Shown here piece after piece: positions 1 through 10,914 of a stretch of DNA of 64,000 bases. The notes beneath the pieces are model-generated. The model was not told the origin of the DNA. It saw nothing but the letters and a program-made list of their open reading frames with translations, and did not search any database. Each line of letters starts with the position of its first letter. Within the stretch, counting starts at the first letter, position 1. The position numbers were made by a program, and so were the translations under genes. The DNA is from Sepiola atlantica. Lineage: Eukaryota > Mollusca > Cephalopoda > Sepiida > Sepiolidae. The DNA lies in NCBI GenBank assembly GCA_963556195.1, contig OY744529.1, forward strand, positions 64,431,580 to 64,495,579. Reading direction: 5' to 3'.

Positions 1-174
1 AAATCATCAAATATAACACATTTATACTTAAATTCCGACTTTGCTTCACTTGAGCCAAGATTTAATTTTCAACTGCGTTTGATGATTGCCCCCGAGCATA
101 AAGATGTAGTACTCATGGCGATTTAGCTGTCCCCTGTGTCGCTCTCAGCTGCATTTTTATACTTTTTAACTATT

Positions 175-862
175 TAGAAAATAGCATTGTCAAAAAAGCA
201 ATGTCGCTATAATACTGTCAAAATCAATGTTAAAATAGCAATGTCAAAATATTAATGTCGAAAAAGCAATGTAAAAATAGCAATATGAGAAAAGAAATGT
301 CAAAATAGCAATGTGAAAATCAATGCCAAAAAAGCAATGTCAAAATAGCAATTTAAAAATAAGCAATGCCAAAATAACAATGTAAAAATAAGCAATTTCA
401 AAATAGCAATGTAAAAATAAGCAATGTCAAAATAGCAATGTAAAAATAAGCAATTTCCGAAAAGCAATATATAAATAGCAATGTCAAAAAATCAATGTCA
501 AAATAACACTGTCTCAAAGGCAATGTCAAACTAGCGATATAACAAACATGTAAAAATAGCACTGTCAAAATAGCGATGTTAAAAAAGCAATTTAAAAAGA
601 GCAATGTCAAAATAGTACGGTCAAAAAGGTAATGTCAATAACGCCGTGTCAAAAAAAAAATGTAAAAGAGCAATGTAAATAGCAATTTCAAAAAAGCAAT
701 GTAAAAAAACAATGTATAAAAAGCAATGTATAATAGCAATGTCAAAAAAGGAATGTCAAAATAGTTATGTCAAAAAAAAATATAAAAAAGCAATGTCAAA
801 TAGCAATGTAAAAATTGTAATGTAAAAATAGCAATGTCAGAAAGAGCAATTTTAAAAACAAA
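175..862. repeat. Degenerate short-unit minisatellite
   Basis: A run of roughly 12-16 base units built on AAAATAGCAATGTC, repeated dozens of times with frequent substitutions and small length changes. Units alternate between forms ending in AATGTC and AATGTAAAAA. Open frames across it are artefacts of the periodicity. It looks old, because neighbouring units differ. Confidence 0.85.
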
Positions 863-881
863 AGAAAAATATAAAACTCTG

Positions 882-985
882 CTTTTGAAGTTTCTTGACC
901 GGATCAATTTCGTTTCGGTTAGTCTCTGTTTTGTATTATCTCCTTTTACTAATATTAAGTAAATTTTGTACATGATATTTTAGTC
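882..985. repeat. Dispersed repeat, matched at 16595-16700
   Basis: Shares a stretch with 16595-16700, including 'tcaatttcgtttcg', 'tctctgttttgtatt' and 'gtaaattttgta'. Two diverged copies of one interspersed repeat; class unknown. Confidence 0.6.
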
Positions 986-1104
986 TTTCAGAGCCGATAT
1001 TATTTTTTTTATTATACTATTTATTTATTTCAATCATGTTCGCATTGCATTTGTGTTTTAATTTCGTTAAATTTATAAAAGACGTATCCAGTTAAAAAAA
1101 AACT

Positions 1105-1265
1105 TGATACCTACATGAGATTCGAACTCCAGTATTGACATCGTAAAAGCTACTCCTTAATAATGTGTCGTCTGCTAATTCTATTTTGTCAGCCAATCAG
1201 ATGTTTCTATTTGCGTACGCACAAACACACTCCAAAACACCTTAAGTTTTTAATAGGATAAAGAT
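1105..1265 (-). repeat. tRNA-derived SINE fragment, family S-A
   Basis: On the minus strand this reads as a tRNA-like head with a B-box-like GGAGTTCGAATCT, followed by a conserved body. Related copies lie at 2722-2885 (minus) and 3280-3425 (plus). All share the stretch around 'gacatcgtaaaa' and the end 'aactttttaatag'. A SINE reading rests on the B-box plus three dispersed copies. Confidence 0.6.
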
Positions 1266-1338
1266 AGATAGATGCGTCCATGCATCTCTATAAGTGGTCT
1301 GTCCGCCAGGCTTGAGTTTTAAATAGAATTTTCATCGC

Positions 1339-1660
1339 TCAACACGCAGATTTAATGAACACGCCTAAAAAAAAAAACCAAAAACTTTTTACTAATGAGA
1401 AGAACCAGATTTGCTGTTGCAAGGCTAAAGATGAATTCTTCAGCGATGTTCTTTTGAGGTTGCCAAAACAAGGATATAATTCAGTAGTGAGATCGCACAG
1501 AACGTACAACAAGCAACTGGCAGAAGATTCACAATGCAACTATGAAGACCTACTTGGTGAAATGGAGGATAGAGCGAGATGGCAATAGAGAGTCAAGAAG
1601 ATCCGTGACACTAGCGCGACTTGATGATGATGATGATGATGATGATGATAATGATGATGA
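1339..1660 (+). pseudogene. RTE-like LINE, C-terminal end and 3' tail
   Basis: The open frame at 1355-1588 ends NYEDLLGEMEDRARWQ, then a stop, then RVKKIRDTSAT. This resembles the extreme C-terminus of RTE-type reverse transcriptases, where an acidic-aromatic 'EDR..W' motif precedes the stop. It runs directly into a TGA-triplet tract at 1621-1660, and RTE LINEs typically end in short tandem repeats rather than poly-A. No RT core is present, so this is a heavily 5'-truncated copy with one in-frame stop. Assignment to RTE is by motif and tail only. Confidence 0.5.
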
Positions 1661-1874
1661 ATGCTAAACCTATCACAGATGAGTCATTAAAACATTGCTA
1701 CTCTGTCCATACCTGGAGGGGGTCATACCTTTCCAATTGATATTAGTATGTTAGTGAAATCACAATAGACTTGATAAGAATTGAACTTGGCTTAGCCGAT
1801 TCCAAAATCAACCTCGATAATCATTACTCCAGAGGTTCACCTCCTTCATTCCACTGTTGTAGGATGTCGACTAT
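1661..1874. other. No recognisable feature
   Basis: Unique-looking AT-rich sequence between the RTE tail and a (TA)n tract. No convincing coding or RNA signal seen. Confidence 0.5.
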
Positions 1875-1875
1875 A

Positions 1876-1927
<52 letters not shown>
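1875..1927. repeat. (TA)n microsatellite
   Basis: About 26 uninterrupted TA units. Confidence 0.98.
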
Positions 1928-1931
<4 letters not shown>

Positions 1932-1943
1932 GACAAAATGTTC

Positions 1944-2397
1944 TTTTTTTACTAATGAGTCACCACTTATCAAAGTCAAAAGCCACTCGAGGGTAAGGAT
2001 TAATGAGATTATGGATGGATTGTCGGTTTAATGATGAAGATTATTATGAGCGGATTGAAAATGATGAATAGAATGAAAAAATTTTGTTGACATTGGTTTT
2101 GAAAGCGACCATGTTGTAGTTCGCAGGGAAACAGTCCAGTGGAATCGTGTTCCACGAATGGGAAGTTCTTGTAAGAAAGGATCTGCGTGAAAATTCCATT
2201 TCATATTAAGCATACGAATGAAAAAATGAAAGTTCTTTGCAGTTGTGGTAAGAAAGGCAAGTTCTTGCTGTGAATGTCTTACGAGGAGGTACCAGAGATT
2301 GGAGCTCAGTCGAGCACTTTCAATGAGAATAATTATTTGAGATGCGTGAAAGTATCTGTCCGTCGGTCTGTCCGCCACGCTAAACCCGCAGATTGAA
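1944..2397 (-). pseudogene. LINE 3' end, family L-A (copy 1)
   Basis: Minus-strand remnant of a non-LTR retrotransposon. The translation contains the C-terminal tail seen in other L-A copies here: ARTAKNFHFF-like, KWNFHADPFLQELP, then an FKTNVNK-like end in another frame. It ends at an A-run (T-run 1944-1950 on the plus strand) just after 'ctcattagt', the same end as the other L-A copies. It lacks the RT core, so it is a 5'-truncated dead copy. L-A resembles the jockey/CR1/Nimb-type LINEs in which RT is followed by an 'RLWN.IP..CFP' tail. Confidence 0.65.
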
Positions 2398-2640
2398 TTT
2401 TTTTTTTTTTTTACTAATGGGTAACAACTTATCAAGCCTAAAAGCCACTCGAGGATAATGGTTAATGAGATGAATAAATTGAGTGGAACGATGATGAATA
2501 TTATGAGAAGATTTAAAATAATGAAAGGGATAAATAAAATTTGATTACCTATGAAGACGGTTTATGACAACTATTCGTTGACATTAGATTTAATGGCAAC
2601 CATGTTTCCCTGTACGTACCAAAATGCAGAAATTTAAATG
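2398..2640 (-). pseudogene. LINE 3' end, family L-A (copy 2)
   Basis: A second L-A tail in the same orientation. Its A-run (T-run 2398-2412) touches the 5' side of copy 1, giving a head-to-tail pair. The end 'cccattagt' and the body 'gtggcttttaggc' match copy 1. From about 2620 the plus strand reads a short L-B-like piece (MQKFKCNVNKHLA in one frame), so more than one insertion is layered here. Confidence 0.6.
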
Positions 2641-2721
2641 TAATGTGAACAAACATCTTGCTACCCAACTCTTCACTCACGTTTTAAATATGGCTTCTAT
2701 CACGATATCTCTTTATGCTTC

Positions 2722-2885
2722 AGTAAAAATGTGCGTGACATTCGAACTCGGATATTGACATCGTAAAACCTACTGCCTTAGTAATGTGTACTCTACCTAT
2801 TCCTTTTTTTGTCAATCAATCACATATTTGTGTACGAACAGAAACACTAAAAAAACATAACTTTTTAATAGTGTATAGATTTGAA
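2722..2885 (-). repeat. tRNA-derived SINE fragment, family S-A
   Basis: Minus-strand copy of the 1105-1265 repeat, with B-box-like CGAGTTCGAATGT and the same body and end. Confidence 0.6.
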
Positions 2886-3279
2886 AGAAAAAAAATCCCC
2901 GAACGTTTTAAAACTTGATTACGATTATTAGTTCACTCGACCTTCAGGTAAGAAATCCTATGGTATTGCATCCATCTATATCTATTCGAGGCTTCGTCTG
3001 TCAGCCGTCGATAAGTCACGCTTCGGTTTGTAGTAGAAATGTAATCACGGAACGCACAGATTAAATGGACGCATGTTAAGAATGGACTCGCCTTTCTTTA
3101 CGCGGCATACGTGACCAATAAAAAAGTTTTTGGTGACAGAAAAGTGTCATAAAAATGTATTTGACTCGTAAATCTAACGTTAGAGAAGGATGTCTTCATA
3201 ATCAGGATACGCAATTAAGCTCGAGTAAACCAACTGGAAGCAAGTTTTAAAACGTTTGGGAATTTCTTTTCCTTTAAAT
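2886..3279. other. No recognisable feature
   Basis: AT-rich sequence. A short stretch near 3040-3060 ('acgcacagattaaatg') echoes 1345-1357 and 2382-2396, so parts may belong to the flanking repeats. Confidence 0.4.
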
Positions 3280-3425
3280 TTATATACTATTAAAAAAGTT
3301 GTAAAAGAAACATGTGATTAGTTGACAAAAAAGAATAGGCAGAGTACACTTTACTAATGCAGTAGTTTTGACAATGTCAATACCAGAGTTCAAATCTTAC
3401 GCAAGTCTGAAAGATTTTTTAAACC
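3280..3425 (+). repeat. tRNA-derived SINE fragment, family S-A
   Basis: Plus-strand copy. It reads through 'agagtacactttactaatg' to a B-box-like CAGAGTTCAAATCTT, which fixes the orientation of the family. Confidence 0.6.
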
Positions 3426-3864
3426 TCGGTATGTATTTTATAAAAACGTAAAGAACTTAACATAGCATAACATATAAAAAACGTTACATAAATATATATG
3501 TTAAAACTAAGTGACATCTTTTTTTGCTAATCCGTAAACATAAAGGCTATTCGGCATTAGTTCAAAGCGAATTATTTTTTACTTAAAACGTAATTTCTAT
3601 TTTTTTTTGCCAATAAAAACAATACGTAAATACATTCATAATAGTTACTTACTCTCTTCGTCAAATGCTAAGTAGCGTATATTTTAAACGAAATTTCACA
3701 AATATTTTCTTTCATACAAGCTATCAAGCGGTAGAAGCTGGGTAAAGATGGAAATTGACATACCCAGGTACTGTACCAACACAGCTCGAGGAGCGAGTAT
3801 AAACTAGTAAAATATAGGGGACATCCATTTTGGAAACACGCGCTTGTGTCTTTTTAAAAATATA
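3426..3864. other. No recognisable feature
   Basis: AT-rich, with short T-runs. No open frame or RNA signal worth calling. Confidence 0.5.
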
Positions 3865-4140
3865 CTTTTGTTCGTACCAAACAAGGCATATTACCACTGA
3901 AGTGTAAGGGGCTATCATTATAGGGTCCAGATTTACAGGGGGGTAATCTAAGTGGAGATTGGGCAGCAAGATTTTTGTTTACATTGCATTTAAATTTCTG
4001 CATGGTTTGTACGGTTGGGGAACAGGGAGCACGAAGGGAATTCCAAAACAAAAGCTATCAGAGTAGAACATCTGGCATCTAGGAACCTCTACAGTAAAAG
4101 TGTTGGATTTTACTGCTAGTCGGGTGGGTCGAGGCTATGA
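3865..4140 (-). pseudogene. LINE 3' end, family L-B (copy 1)
   Basis: Minus-strand remnant. It encodes FWNSLRAPCSPTVQTMQKFK followed by CNVNKNLAAQ, the C-terminal tail of a CR1/jockey-type LINE. It matches the copy at 55089-55440 over most of its length, including the noncoding end around 'aacaaggc' and 'taaggggcta'. No RT core is present. Confidence 0.65.
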
Positions 4141-4404
4141 TATTGTGGGTAGGGTGCTTGGAAATCTATCAAAAGCTCTGATTGGTTGAGCATGATCACA
4201 TGTAGGAGGGAGGGGCGTATTTTTAATAGTCATCAGTTAAGTAAATCAGTTGATGTTTTGCAACAGAGCCATACAGATGCCCCCCCCCCCCCCCGAGCCT
4301 TCATTCCACATGGCTGGAAAAGTAAGTAATAAAGTTCTTAGGATTGTATGACGCAACTCACCACCCTGGCTAATAATGCAGTATAGTTAACAGCTGAAAA
4401 ATTG
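4141..4404. other. No recognisable feature; poly-C tract
   Basis: Contains a run of about 15 C near 4280-4294. Nothing else recognised. Confidence 0.5.
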
Positions 4405-4500
4405 AAAAAAAGATGTGTCAGCAGTACTCCCTCTTAGGGCCTATCTGACTCTTCTATAAATAGACAATTGCATCAGGAGTCAGGTACTTTCTGAAACGGT
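4405..4500 (-). pseudogene. LINE RT fragment, family L-A
   Basis: About 95 bases match 54492-54570: the C-terminal RT segment that in better copies reads LTPDAILYLYKSQIRPKMEYC. An isolated piece with no tail attached. Confidence 0.6.
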
Positions 4501-4619
4501 ATCTTAATTTTTTTCGCTCATTTATTTTCGTATTATTTCTCTCTTTTATTCGTTTGACACTCGCCATTTTTTTTATCTTCTATTTTCGCAGTTTAGTTAA
4601 ATCTATGTATTTTCATGGT

Positions 4620-4765
4620 ACGTCTGGTCTGCACGAAGTCCTTCTCGTTGGTCGCAGCTATTTGCTAGACCTATAAGATTGTAGGTTCACCCCGATACCG
4701 AGAGCAGCAACGCTCAGCAGTTGCATACGATGGTAATGGTTACGCGATTCTGTGATGATTCTACA
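4620..4765 (+). repeat. SINE-like repeat, matched at 6690-6835
   Basis: Shares 'gtctggtctgca.gaagtcct.ctcgttggtc' and 'gagagcagcaa.gct.agca' with 6690-6835. The segment GTAGGTTCACCCC resembles a degenerate B-box, so a tRNA-headed SINE is possible. Confidence 0.5.
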
Positions 4766-4844
4766 ACATAAAAACGAAGTCGTTCTGTTTACGCTCGTAA
4801 TATTAAGATGCCAGAAAGTAGCATTGAAATCGGCAGTCGGTAGG

Positions 4845-4920
4845 GACGTCTTATTTTAAGCGGTTGATTAACACTCACACGCCGTGAGTTCAATTCATGG
4901 TCGCAGTAAACTTTCAAACA
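4845..4920 (+). repeat. tRNA-like SINE head
   Basis: GCGGTTGATTAACACTC followed about 20 bases on by a B-box-like GTGAGTTCAATTC. The spacing suits a tRNA-derived promoter. No paired copy was noticed in the window. Confidence 0.4.
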
Positions 4921-5521
4921 TGTTTTTCTTGTGTGATTAAATTATACATTAATTATTTTCAAATCAGTCACCCCCCCCCCCCAAAAAAAAAAATCTAGAA
5001 AAGTTATTTAGTTAAGGATTTATTAAGGAGTTAGGATTTATTTCAGTATGAAATTTGATCGTAAATGGTTGACCCCCACACAATAGGTCGTTTTGTGGTT
5101 ATAATCGCTGTTACTAGGAATTAACAAAAGTAAGCGCCAAAAATAGCCTAATTATCGTATTTCGATAACATTTTCGGTATTGGAAACGTTAAGTTATACT
5201 ATTTCTCTTAAAAAATTGTTGTCTCGAAATTTTTTGAGGCAACCGTTTTTTTTCAGAGTGTTATATTTTATTGATTTTCATGAGTTCAATGCTGCCATTT
5301 CTTTTTAAAGTGCAGAGTACATGATTAAATTAATAACTTTGAAAGATAATTCTTTGTAGCTTAATATTTTATTTTATTTTTTATTTAAAAAAAAACATCA
5401 ACTTCTCGTCGAACAGACCCCTCGCTTTTGGAAATTAAAAAAACACTAATATAAATAAAATATTGCTCGCTAAACAAATATTTTTGGGTTAAATATTAGC
5501 TTAATTTATTATGGGTGCGGT
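4921..5521. other. No recognisable feature
   Basis: AT-rich spacer with short C, A and T homopolymers. No gene evidence. Confidence 0.5.
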
Positions 5522-5597
5522 AGTGAAAAAGTTTTTTCTTTTACTATTATTCAATATATTTGAATAATAGTAAAAAAAAACAACAACTTTTTTCACT
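5522..5597. repeat. Long A/T-rich inverted repeat (hairpin)
   Basis: Left arm begins AGTGAAAAAGTT and ends CTATTATTCAA. After a 5-base centre, the right arm begins TTGAATAATAG and ends AACTTTTTTCACT. The arms are about 33 bases with small length differences in the A/T-runs. It could be a tiny MITE or an unstable palindrome. Confidence 0.8.
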
Positions 5598-6352
5598 TGT
5601 TCGAAAATTGACAACGCAAAAGTATTATTTTCGAGAGATGGGCCGAGCAGAGAGTTTCTGTACTTAACAAATAGCTTCTCCCTCCCAAAATGGCCGACAC
5701 TCTGCTCTGCTTACTAACCGAAAACACCTTTTTCAATCGTTAAAATTTGATGTCTTTTTGTGTACGTTCACCTAAATTGAAGCGGCAATTGATATAAAAC
5801 TGTAAAAATACCTATAATATAAAAAATATTAATATTGAAAAAATATATTCAAAAACCGTTTTTTTAAAGTCGGGGTTATTACACATTTGTGCTTCCGTAT
5901 TTTGTAAGGAAATAAAGAGTGGTTTCGTAACACTCGTAAAATTCAAACGTTTAACGAGCAGACGGATTTTTGTTCATCTCTACACCAAACGACCTCTAAC
6001 TTTTTTCTATCACACATTCCCCCCCCCCATCTAAAATTAAAAGTCTGTGGAGATGTCAGAGCTATGTCGTAACCCTGCAGGGCCACCCAAGACGGACTGG
6101 TCTGGAACCCAGCAGTATAAGGGCCACAACCTTGATAAAGGTGAATTCCAAATACGTCTGCACTAGGATCCGGCGACCTCTGGTCGTTCAGGCCAATGCA
6201 TGTAGAGACAATCTGCCGCAAGCAATGGCGTTCAGTCATCTATCGCAATTCAGAGTGAGGATAACAACGCATGTGAACCCGTCACTCAATGCCTACAGAT
6301 GACGACCTTCCCCGACAACATGGAACAACCGCTGGTCCTTGTTGACCTCGGA
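5598..6352. other. No recognisable feature
   Basis: The minus-strand frame at 5943-6239 (98 codons) matches nothing I recognise and has no context supporting a gene. Confidence 0.45.
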
Positions 6353-6412
6353 TACGTCCTCAGAGTAACCTGAAATCCTTCAGACGTCCTCAGAGTAACC
6401 TGAAATCCTTCA
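6353..6412. repeat. 30-bp tandem duplication
   Basis: A 30-base unit beginning 'acgtcctcagagtaacctg' is present twice with no visible difference, implying a recent event. Confidence 0.85.
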
Positions 6413-6689
6413 AGAGCATTAATTGCTCCAAATCTACGAAAAGGCTTTGATCAAAAGCAGATGAGATCCACATCTGAATGTTCGACACTACATTCGAGTC
6501 TAACTTGCTTTAAAAAAATGCAGTAGCGTATCATAAGTTGAGTAAGGGGAAAGAAAGAATAAAATTAAGGAAGACGATGAGGAGGAAAAAATGGTGATTC
6601 ACTGTTTATGCACGACGGTCCACCAGTCGTGGCTGCTGCTTGTTTATTTGTTAAACGAGTCGGAATTTTGCATAGAGCTCACAAAGATC

Positions 6690-6835
6690 GTGCCTCAGGA
6701 TTGTCTGGTCTGCATGAAGTCCTCCTCGTTGGTCATAGCTATTCGTTAATCCGTCGGATTCCATGTTTTTTAACCCCAACACTGAGAGCAGCAAGGCTAA
6801 GCAATTGCACGAGAAAGGTTTGACCCAGAAAACAC
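6690..6835 (+). repeat. SINE-like repeat, matched at 4620-4765
   Basis: Second copy of the repeat at 4620-4765, same orientation. Its coding-like frames are not conserved between copies. Confidence 0.5.
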
Positions 6836-7787
6836 AAAGGACTGGCGCAGAAGCAACGACTTCATTGATTTGTGGTTCCGAACCTGGCACGCCTTTGCTT
6901 ACCACACGCAGAAACAGAGACGACGGATCCTGATGCCAAATCATCCTAGGTTTTCACAAGAGCCCTGTGGTCGGGTTGTGGCTCTAATTCTTGTCTACCA
7001 TGAGTGGCCCTGCCAGGAGCCGGAATTGCAGACGGCATATCTCTGATACTACAACGTTGCCACTGCCCCATACCACGGTGAGGAAGGGTTGGACTTTAGG
7101 GGGCGTGGTTGCGGCTGATCTTTGAGGGCAGTATCGACCTGTTTACTTACTTCCCATGCACGTCAAACTTTAGTTGGCCCCAGAGAGATTTGCAAACCAA
7201 GTGCTTCAGTAGACCCGTGGTGGGGAAAAAATGAACTGTAAGTAAACAATTCAGAGATTTGATTGCAGCGGGAATAAGCTGGAGGGACGCTGTAGATCTG
7301 GCTTCAGACCGAAAACGATGGTTTACTTTGACTGCCTCGTGCGTCGCAGGACGCGGGAGATCATGAGTCTGAATGTCTGAAGCCGAAACTATACTATTAC
7401 TTCTATTACTTGTACTACCTTTTGATGCTTAATTCAAGGAGTGTAGTGTAATATCTGCTTTATTACCATGAGGCTATCCTCCCAGGTATTACCTCTTCCT
7501 TTGGGGTCGGGTAGTGTAATATTTGTGTGTGTGTGTGTGTAGTGCAGTATCATCCCAGGCATTTATTTTCCTTTTTGTGCAGTGTAGTGTAGTATCTGTT
7601 CGGTTGTCATGAAACCACCCTCCTTCTTTTACGGGAGTGAAGGTGGGGTGGGGTGCGTAATTACACAAGAAATTGTCACAATCGGCTGTTTATTAGCAAA
7701 CTCAACATCTACATGATATATACTAGCAAAAATAAAACAGATTCAGTCACAACTTTCACGGTCGTAAGAGAAAGTAAATAACTTGAC
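6836..7787. other. Unclassified; weak U2-like echoes
   Basis: No gene recognised. Short stretches near 7441-7460 and 7580-7602 read 'agtgtagt.taatatctg' and 'agtgtagtatctgttc', like the U2-derived head seen intact at 57020, so this may be a decayed U2-headed repeat. A (GT)n tract lies at 7523-7541. Confidence 0.35.
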
Positions 7788-7823
7788 TTTATGTGGTCTC
7801 CATAGTTATGTAGACCACATAAA
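7788..7823. repeat. 12-bp-arm perfect hairpin
   Basis: TTTATGTGGTCT and AGACCACATAAA flank a 12-base loop. No T-run follows, so a bacterial-type terminator reading is inappropriate. Confidence 0.8.
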
Positions 7824-8044
7824 ATAAAGATATTTTCAAAAATATTTAAGCTCAGGTTTCTGAGTTTTTCTTAAAATTATCGGCTTTTGGGGAATTACTC
7901 TATTCAATCCGTTCAGATCAAGGAATGTATACGCTAATGTACGATGTATCAACGTTGATCCAACGGGTGACAGGTCGCCTAGTTTGTATTTATATTGACA
8001 AGAACTTCCTCTGCTAATGAAACCTGTCAGAATCTAAAATAGTA

Positions 8045-8155
8045 ATTTATTATGATTATTGTCACTAACGAGTCAACACTTATGATGCCCACTTGAGTTT
8101 AAGGGTTAATGCGATGGATGGATTGCCAGTTGAATGATAAAGAATATTATGTATA
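8045..8155 (-). pseudogene. LINE 3' untranslated end, family L-A
   Basis: Matches the noncoding end of L-A copies: on the minus strand 'ccatccat.gcattaaccctt' leads to 'tgactcgttagt'. Only the last 110 bases or so of the element are present. Confidence 0.55.
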
Positions 8156-9111
8156 TAGAATGTCACAATGATCGTGACCCTTCCAATACAGGTACAAAAA
8201 GTAGACATACAAAAAAAAAAACAGAAAAAAATTAAATAAATAAAACAGCAAAAAAAAAAAAGAAGTTTAACTATTATTTTTAATTACCTATCAGAATACC
8301 CCTTCTCAGACATTTTTTCAGAATCGAATATAGAAATTGGCGTCCGCTGGGTACGTAAGTAATACTCGCTTCCCGAAAAAAAAGACGCCATAAGGAGCCT
8401 TCCTCCATCGATGTGTTCACGATTCATTTATTCATAAGTGACTCTAGAAGAGTACGCCCACTTTTCATATTTCTAGCTCATATTTCTAATGTCAGCAAAT
8501 TAGAAATTGACATCAATGCAGGCGCTGAATGCTTGAAGACCACGCCCATTTTACAAATGTGTTACTATTTTTATCCATACAGTTAACACACACACGCACA
8601 CGCACACACGCACACGAACACGCACACATAGTTAAATTGGTGTGGGGGGTTACAGGAGAGAGGGTATATCCGAAAATATCAATGAAGCATTCGAATTGGT
8701 TGGCATAAACGAAACACGCCCCAAAGTTAACAAAGGAAACAGAAATATTTGCATCATTTATTTATTGAAGCCGGATTGGTCTCTTCATTTTGGTTGTTAT
8801 CAACACATCGCGTATGTGTGTATTTGTGAAGGCTGATAGCAATGTAGAAAACCGGAATGGTGAAAGAGAGAATGAAAAACCCCAAATAATCGAAGACAAT
8901 ATTTAAGGTATTAATCTTAACAATTAGCTATTTATTTTTCGATAGATCTTTCACATACAATATCAGTAAATATAAGACTTACTATTAATATTGATAAAAT
9001 TCGGGATGGTTGAATATTTTTTGATAATTCGAGAGAAACACCCCCCTTCTCAAAAAAGAAAACAAAAGTTCAGTCGGTCTAAGAGATAGAAACGTCAAAG
9101 ATGGCCATCCT
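8156..9111. other. No recognisable feature; CA-rich tract
   Basis: Contains an impure (AC)n tract at about 8587-8629 and A-rich stretches. A 64-codon frame at 8642-8836 has no support. Confidence 0.5.

Positions 9112-9191
<80 letters not shown>
9112..9191. repeat. (TA)n microsatellite
   Basis: About 39 TA units, directly downstream (minus sense) of the decayed hammerhead-like motif at 9222-9268. Confidence 0.98.
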
Positions 9192-9194
<3 letters not shown>

Positions 9195-9221
9195 AAGTAA
9201 AAAAACAAAATTATTTATGTA

Positions 9222-9268
9222 TTCATGAAATTTTCCTCTTTATTTCAAGACTTCTTCGGGATGATTGA
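9222..9268 (-). ncRNA. Decayed hammerhead-like motif, PLE type
   Basis: On the minus strand ATCATC precedes CCGAAGA (canonical CTGANGA). Then comes AGTCTTGAAATAAAGAG, which can form stem II, and GGAAAATTTC in place of GAAAC. It resembles the well-formed motif at 14148-14197 but has lost core bases. Unlikely to cleave. Confidence 0.4.
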
Positions 9269-9605
9269 TTTGAAAAAATAAAATACAAGTACAATATTTG
9301 AAAAATATTTGGTGTGTTTGTGATATGAAAAGAATGTTTTTGTTCTTTTTTCGAACAAAACATTAGCATTTAAAATGTAAAGCCGTTAGAATTTTAAATG
9401 TAAACGCCATTTCTCATTGTGTTTTGCCACTATTTCAGTACGCTGACGAGTCCCTTGAGTATAGACTTTTTAAAATGTAAAAAGTCAACCCATCAAGATG
9501 AAACCGTAACTGAAATATGTAACATAGTTTTCAAATAAATTATTTGTATTAGATTTCACTCTTCTGTGATCGAGCACTTTATTGATTTCTTTTCAATATA
9601 ACTTG

Positions 9606-9652
<47 letters not shown>

Positions 9653-10559
9653 TCGAAGAAAAAACTTTTTGAAGCTCTTTACAAAAAGATGACAAGTAAT
9701 CGCAAATTAGATAAACTTCGAAATTGCTGAAGACATTGAAAAATGCCTAACATAATTCATCCACTTCCATCCTGGTTCGAACCCACTCACACCCGCTCAC
9801 GACTTATTATTCTTCCATACACATCCCACATTATTATCGTTCTAAATAATATGTGCCATCGCATTGCTGGTTTAATTGTCATAGAAAATCCGTATGAATC
9901 AGCATGGTACGACTTTTTTTGACCGGCTTGATTCTTTTTTGTCATTAGTTTCCTCCAGTTCTTTCTAGAATAAGGTACTCACAGGAGGAACCACGTGAAG
10001 GTTGCTAACATACATAGTGAAAGAGGAACACAGATCGCCAGTCTTTACTACAGTCACCCCCATTCCATCGACGAAAGAACATTTAAGGCACATATTTTTT
10101 TCAAACTAGCGGTGTTTGCCTATGTGGAGATATATTGCTGGTCGAAAGTAATTTCAAATATAGCCATGTTTACAATTTTTGCCTTGAAAGAAAAAATTAA
10201 AAATAACATTTGCAATATAAGGTCTAGTAAAAAAAACTGTTAGCGCGGCGGTATTTTCTTTAAAAAATATTTATTCTTACAGACAGCTGTAAAACGGCAA
10301 ACGGCTTCAACGAATCGAAACGAATTGATTTATTTGAAATCTTAAAAATACCAATAAAAATAATCATTCAAATGTTTTAACTATTTTAAATACATTAGTC
10401 ACTGAGATATTCTCTGTTTAATTTTTTTTTATATAAAATGAAGAAAATCTATGAAAATGAATTTTGTTTCTTTACGTTCTAATATATTTCAGTTATTTTA
10501 TGGATCTAACCGATAATTGCCCCAAGTGAGCCCAGATGGAATCGAAAGAAAATGTCAAC
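9269..10559. other. No gene seen; one (TA)n tract
   Basis: Holds (TA)n at 9608-9650. The 82-codon frame at 9995-10243 is unrecognised and probably chance. Confidence 0.5.
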
Positions 10560-10805
10560 GAACTTTTCTGAGAAGTTTCAAACAAAAAGGTGCGGCAAGA
10601 TTCAAGCAAGGTAATGCGGACCTTAGCGAGTGAGATGGACGTCGGAATGACCACTTTGAAGAAAGGGGATCTTCGTAACTCCCTATACAAGAGTCGTAAG
10701 AGCAAACTACTCACCGCCAAGACCCAAGAGAATCGCCTTTCGAAAGCCAAGAAACCCCTGAACAAAGTCAAACATCCTGTCGAGCTGGGGATGCTCTGGT
10801 TTTTC
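10560..10805 (+). pseudogene. Mariner-like transposase, N-terminal fragment
   Basis: Encodes VRTLASEMDVGMTTLKK, DLRNSLYKSRKS, AKTQENRLSKAKKPLNK and VKHPVELGMLWFFS. This order matches the helix-turn-helix and linker region of animal mariner-type transposases, just before the first catalytic Asp (typically 'FFSDEK'). The match stops at WFFS, where unrelated sequence and then a LINE tail follow, so no DDE domain is present. C-terminal pieces of a similar transposase occur at 40670 and 56617. The upstream flank has lost its start. Confidence 0.6.
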
Positions 10806-10914
10806 TCGGGACAAGTTGCACAACGCATAGAACAGGTGGCGAGTCTACAGCCCGCACAAAGTAACGCGCGTCATAGTGGGGAGATATTCTTTTTCTTGTC
10901 CCTACGGCCGCTTT

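Noticed and set aside
7788..7823. Rho-independent terminator
   Set aside because: Eukaryotic context and no T-run after the hairpin.
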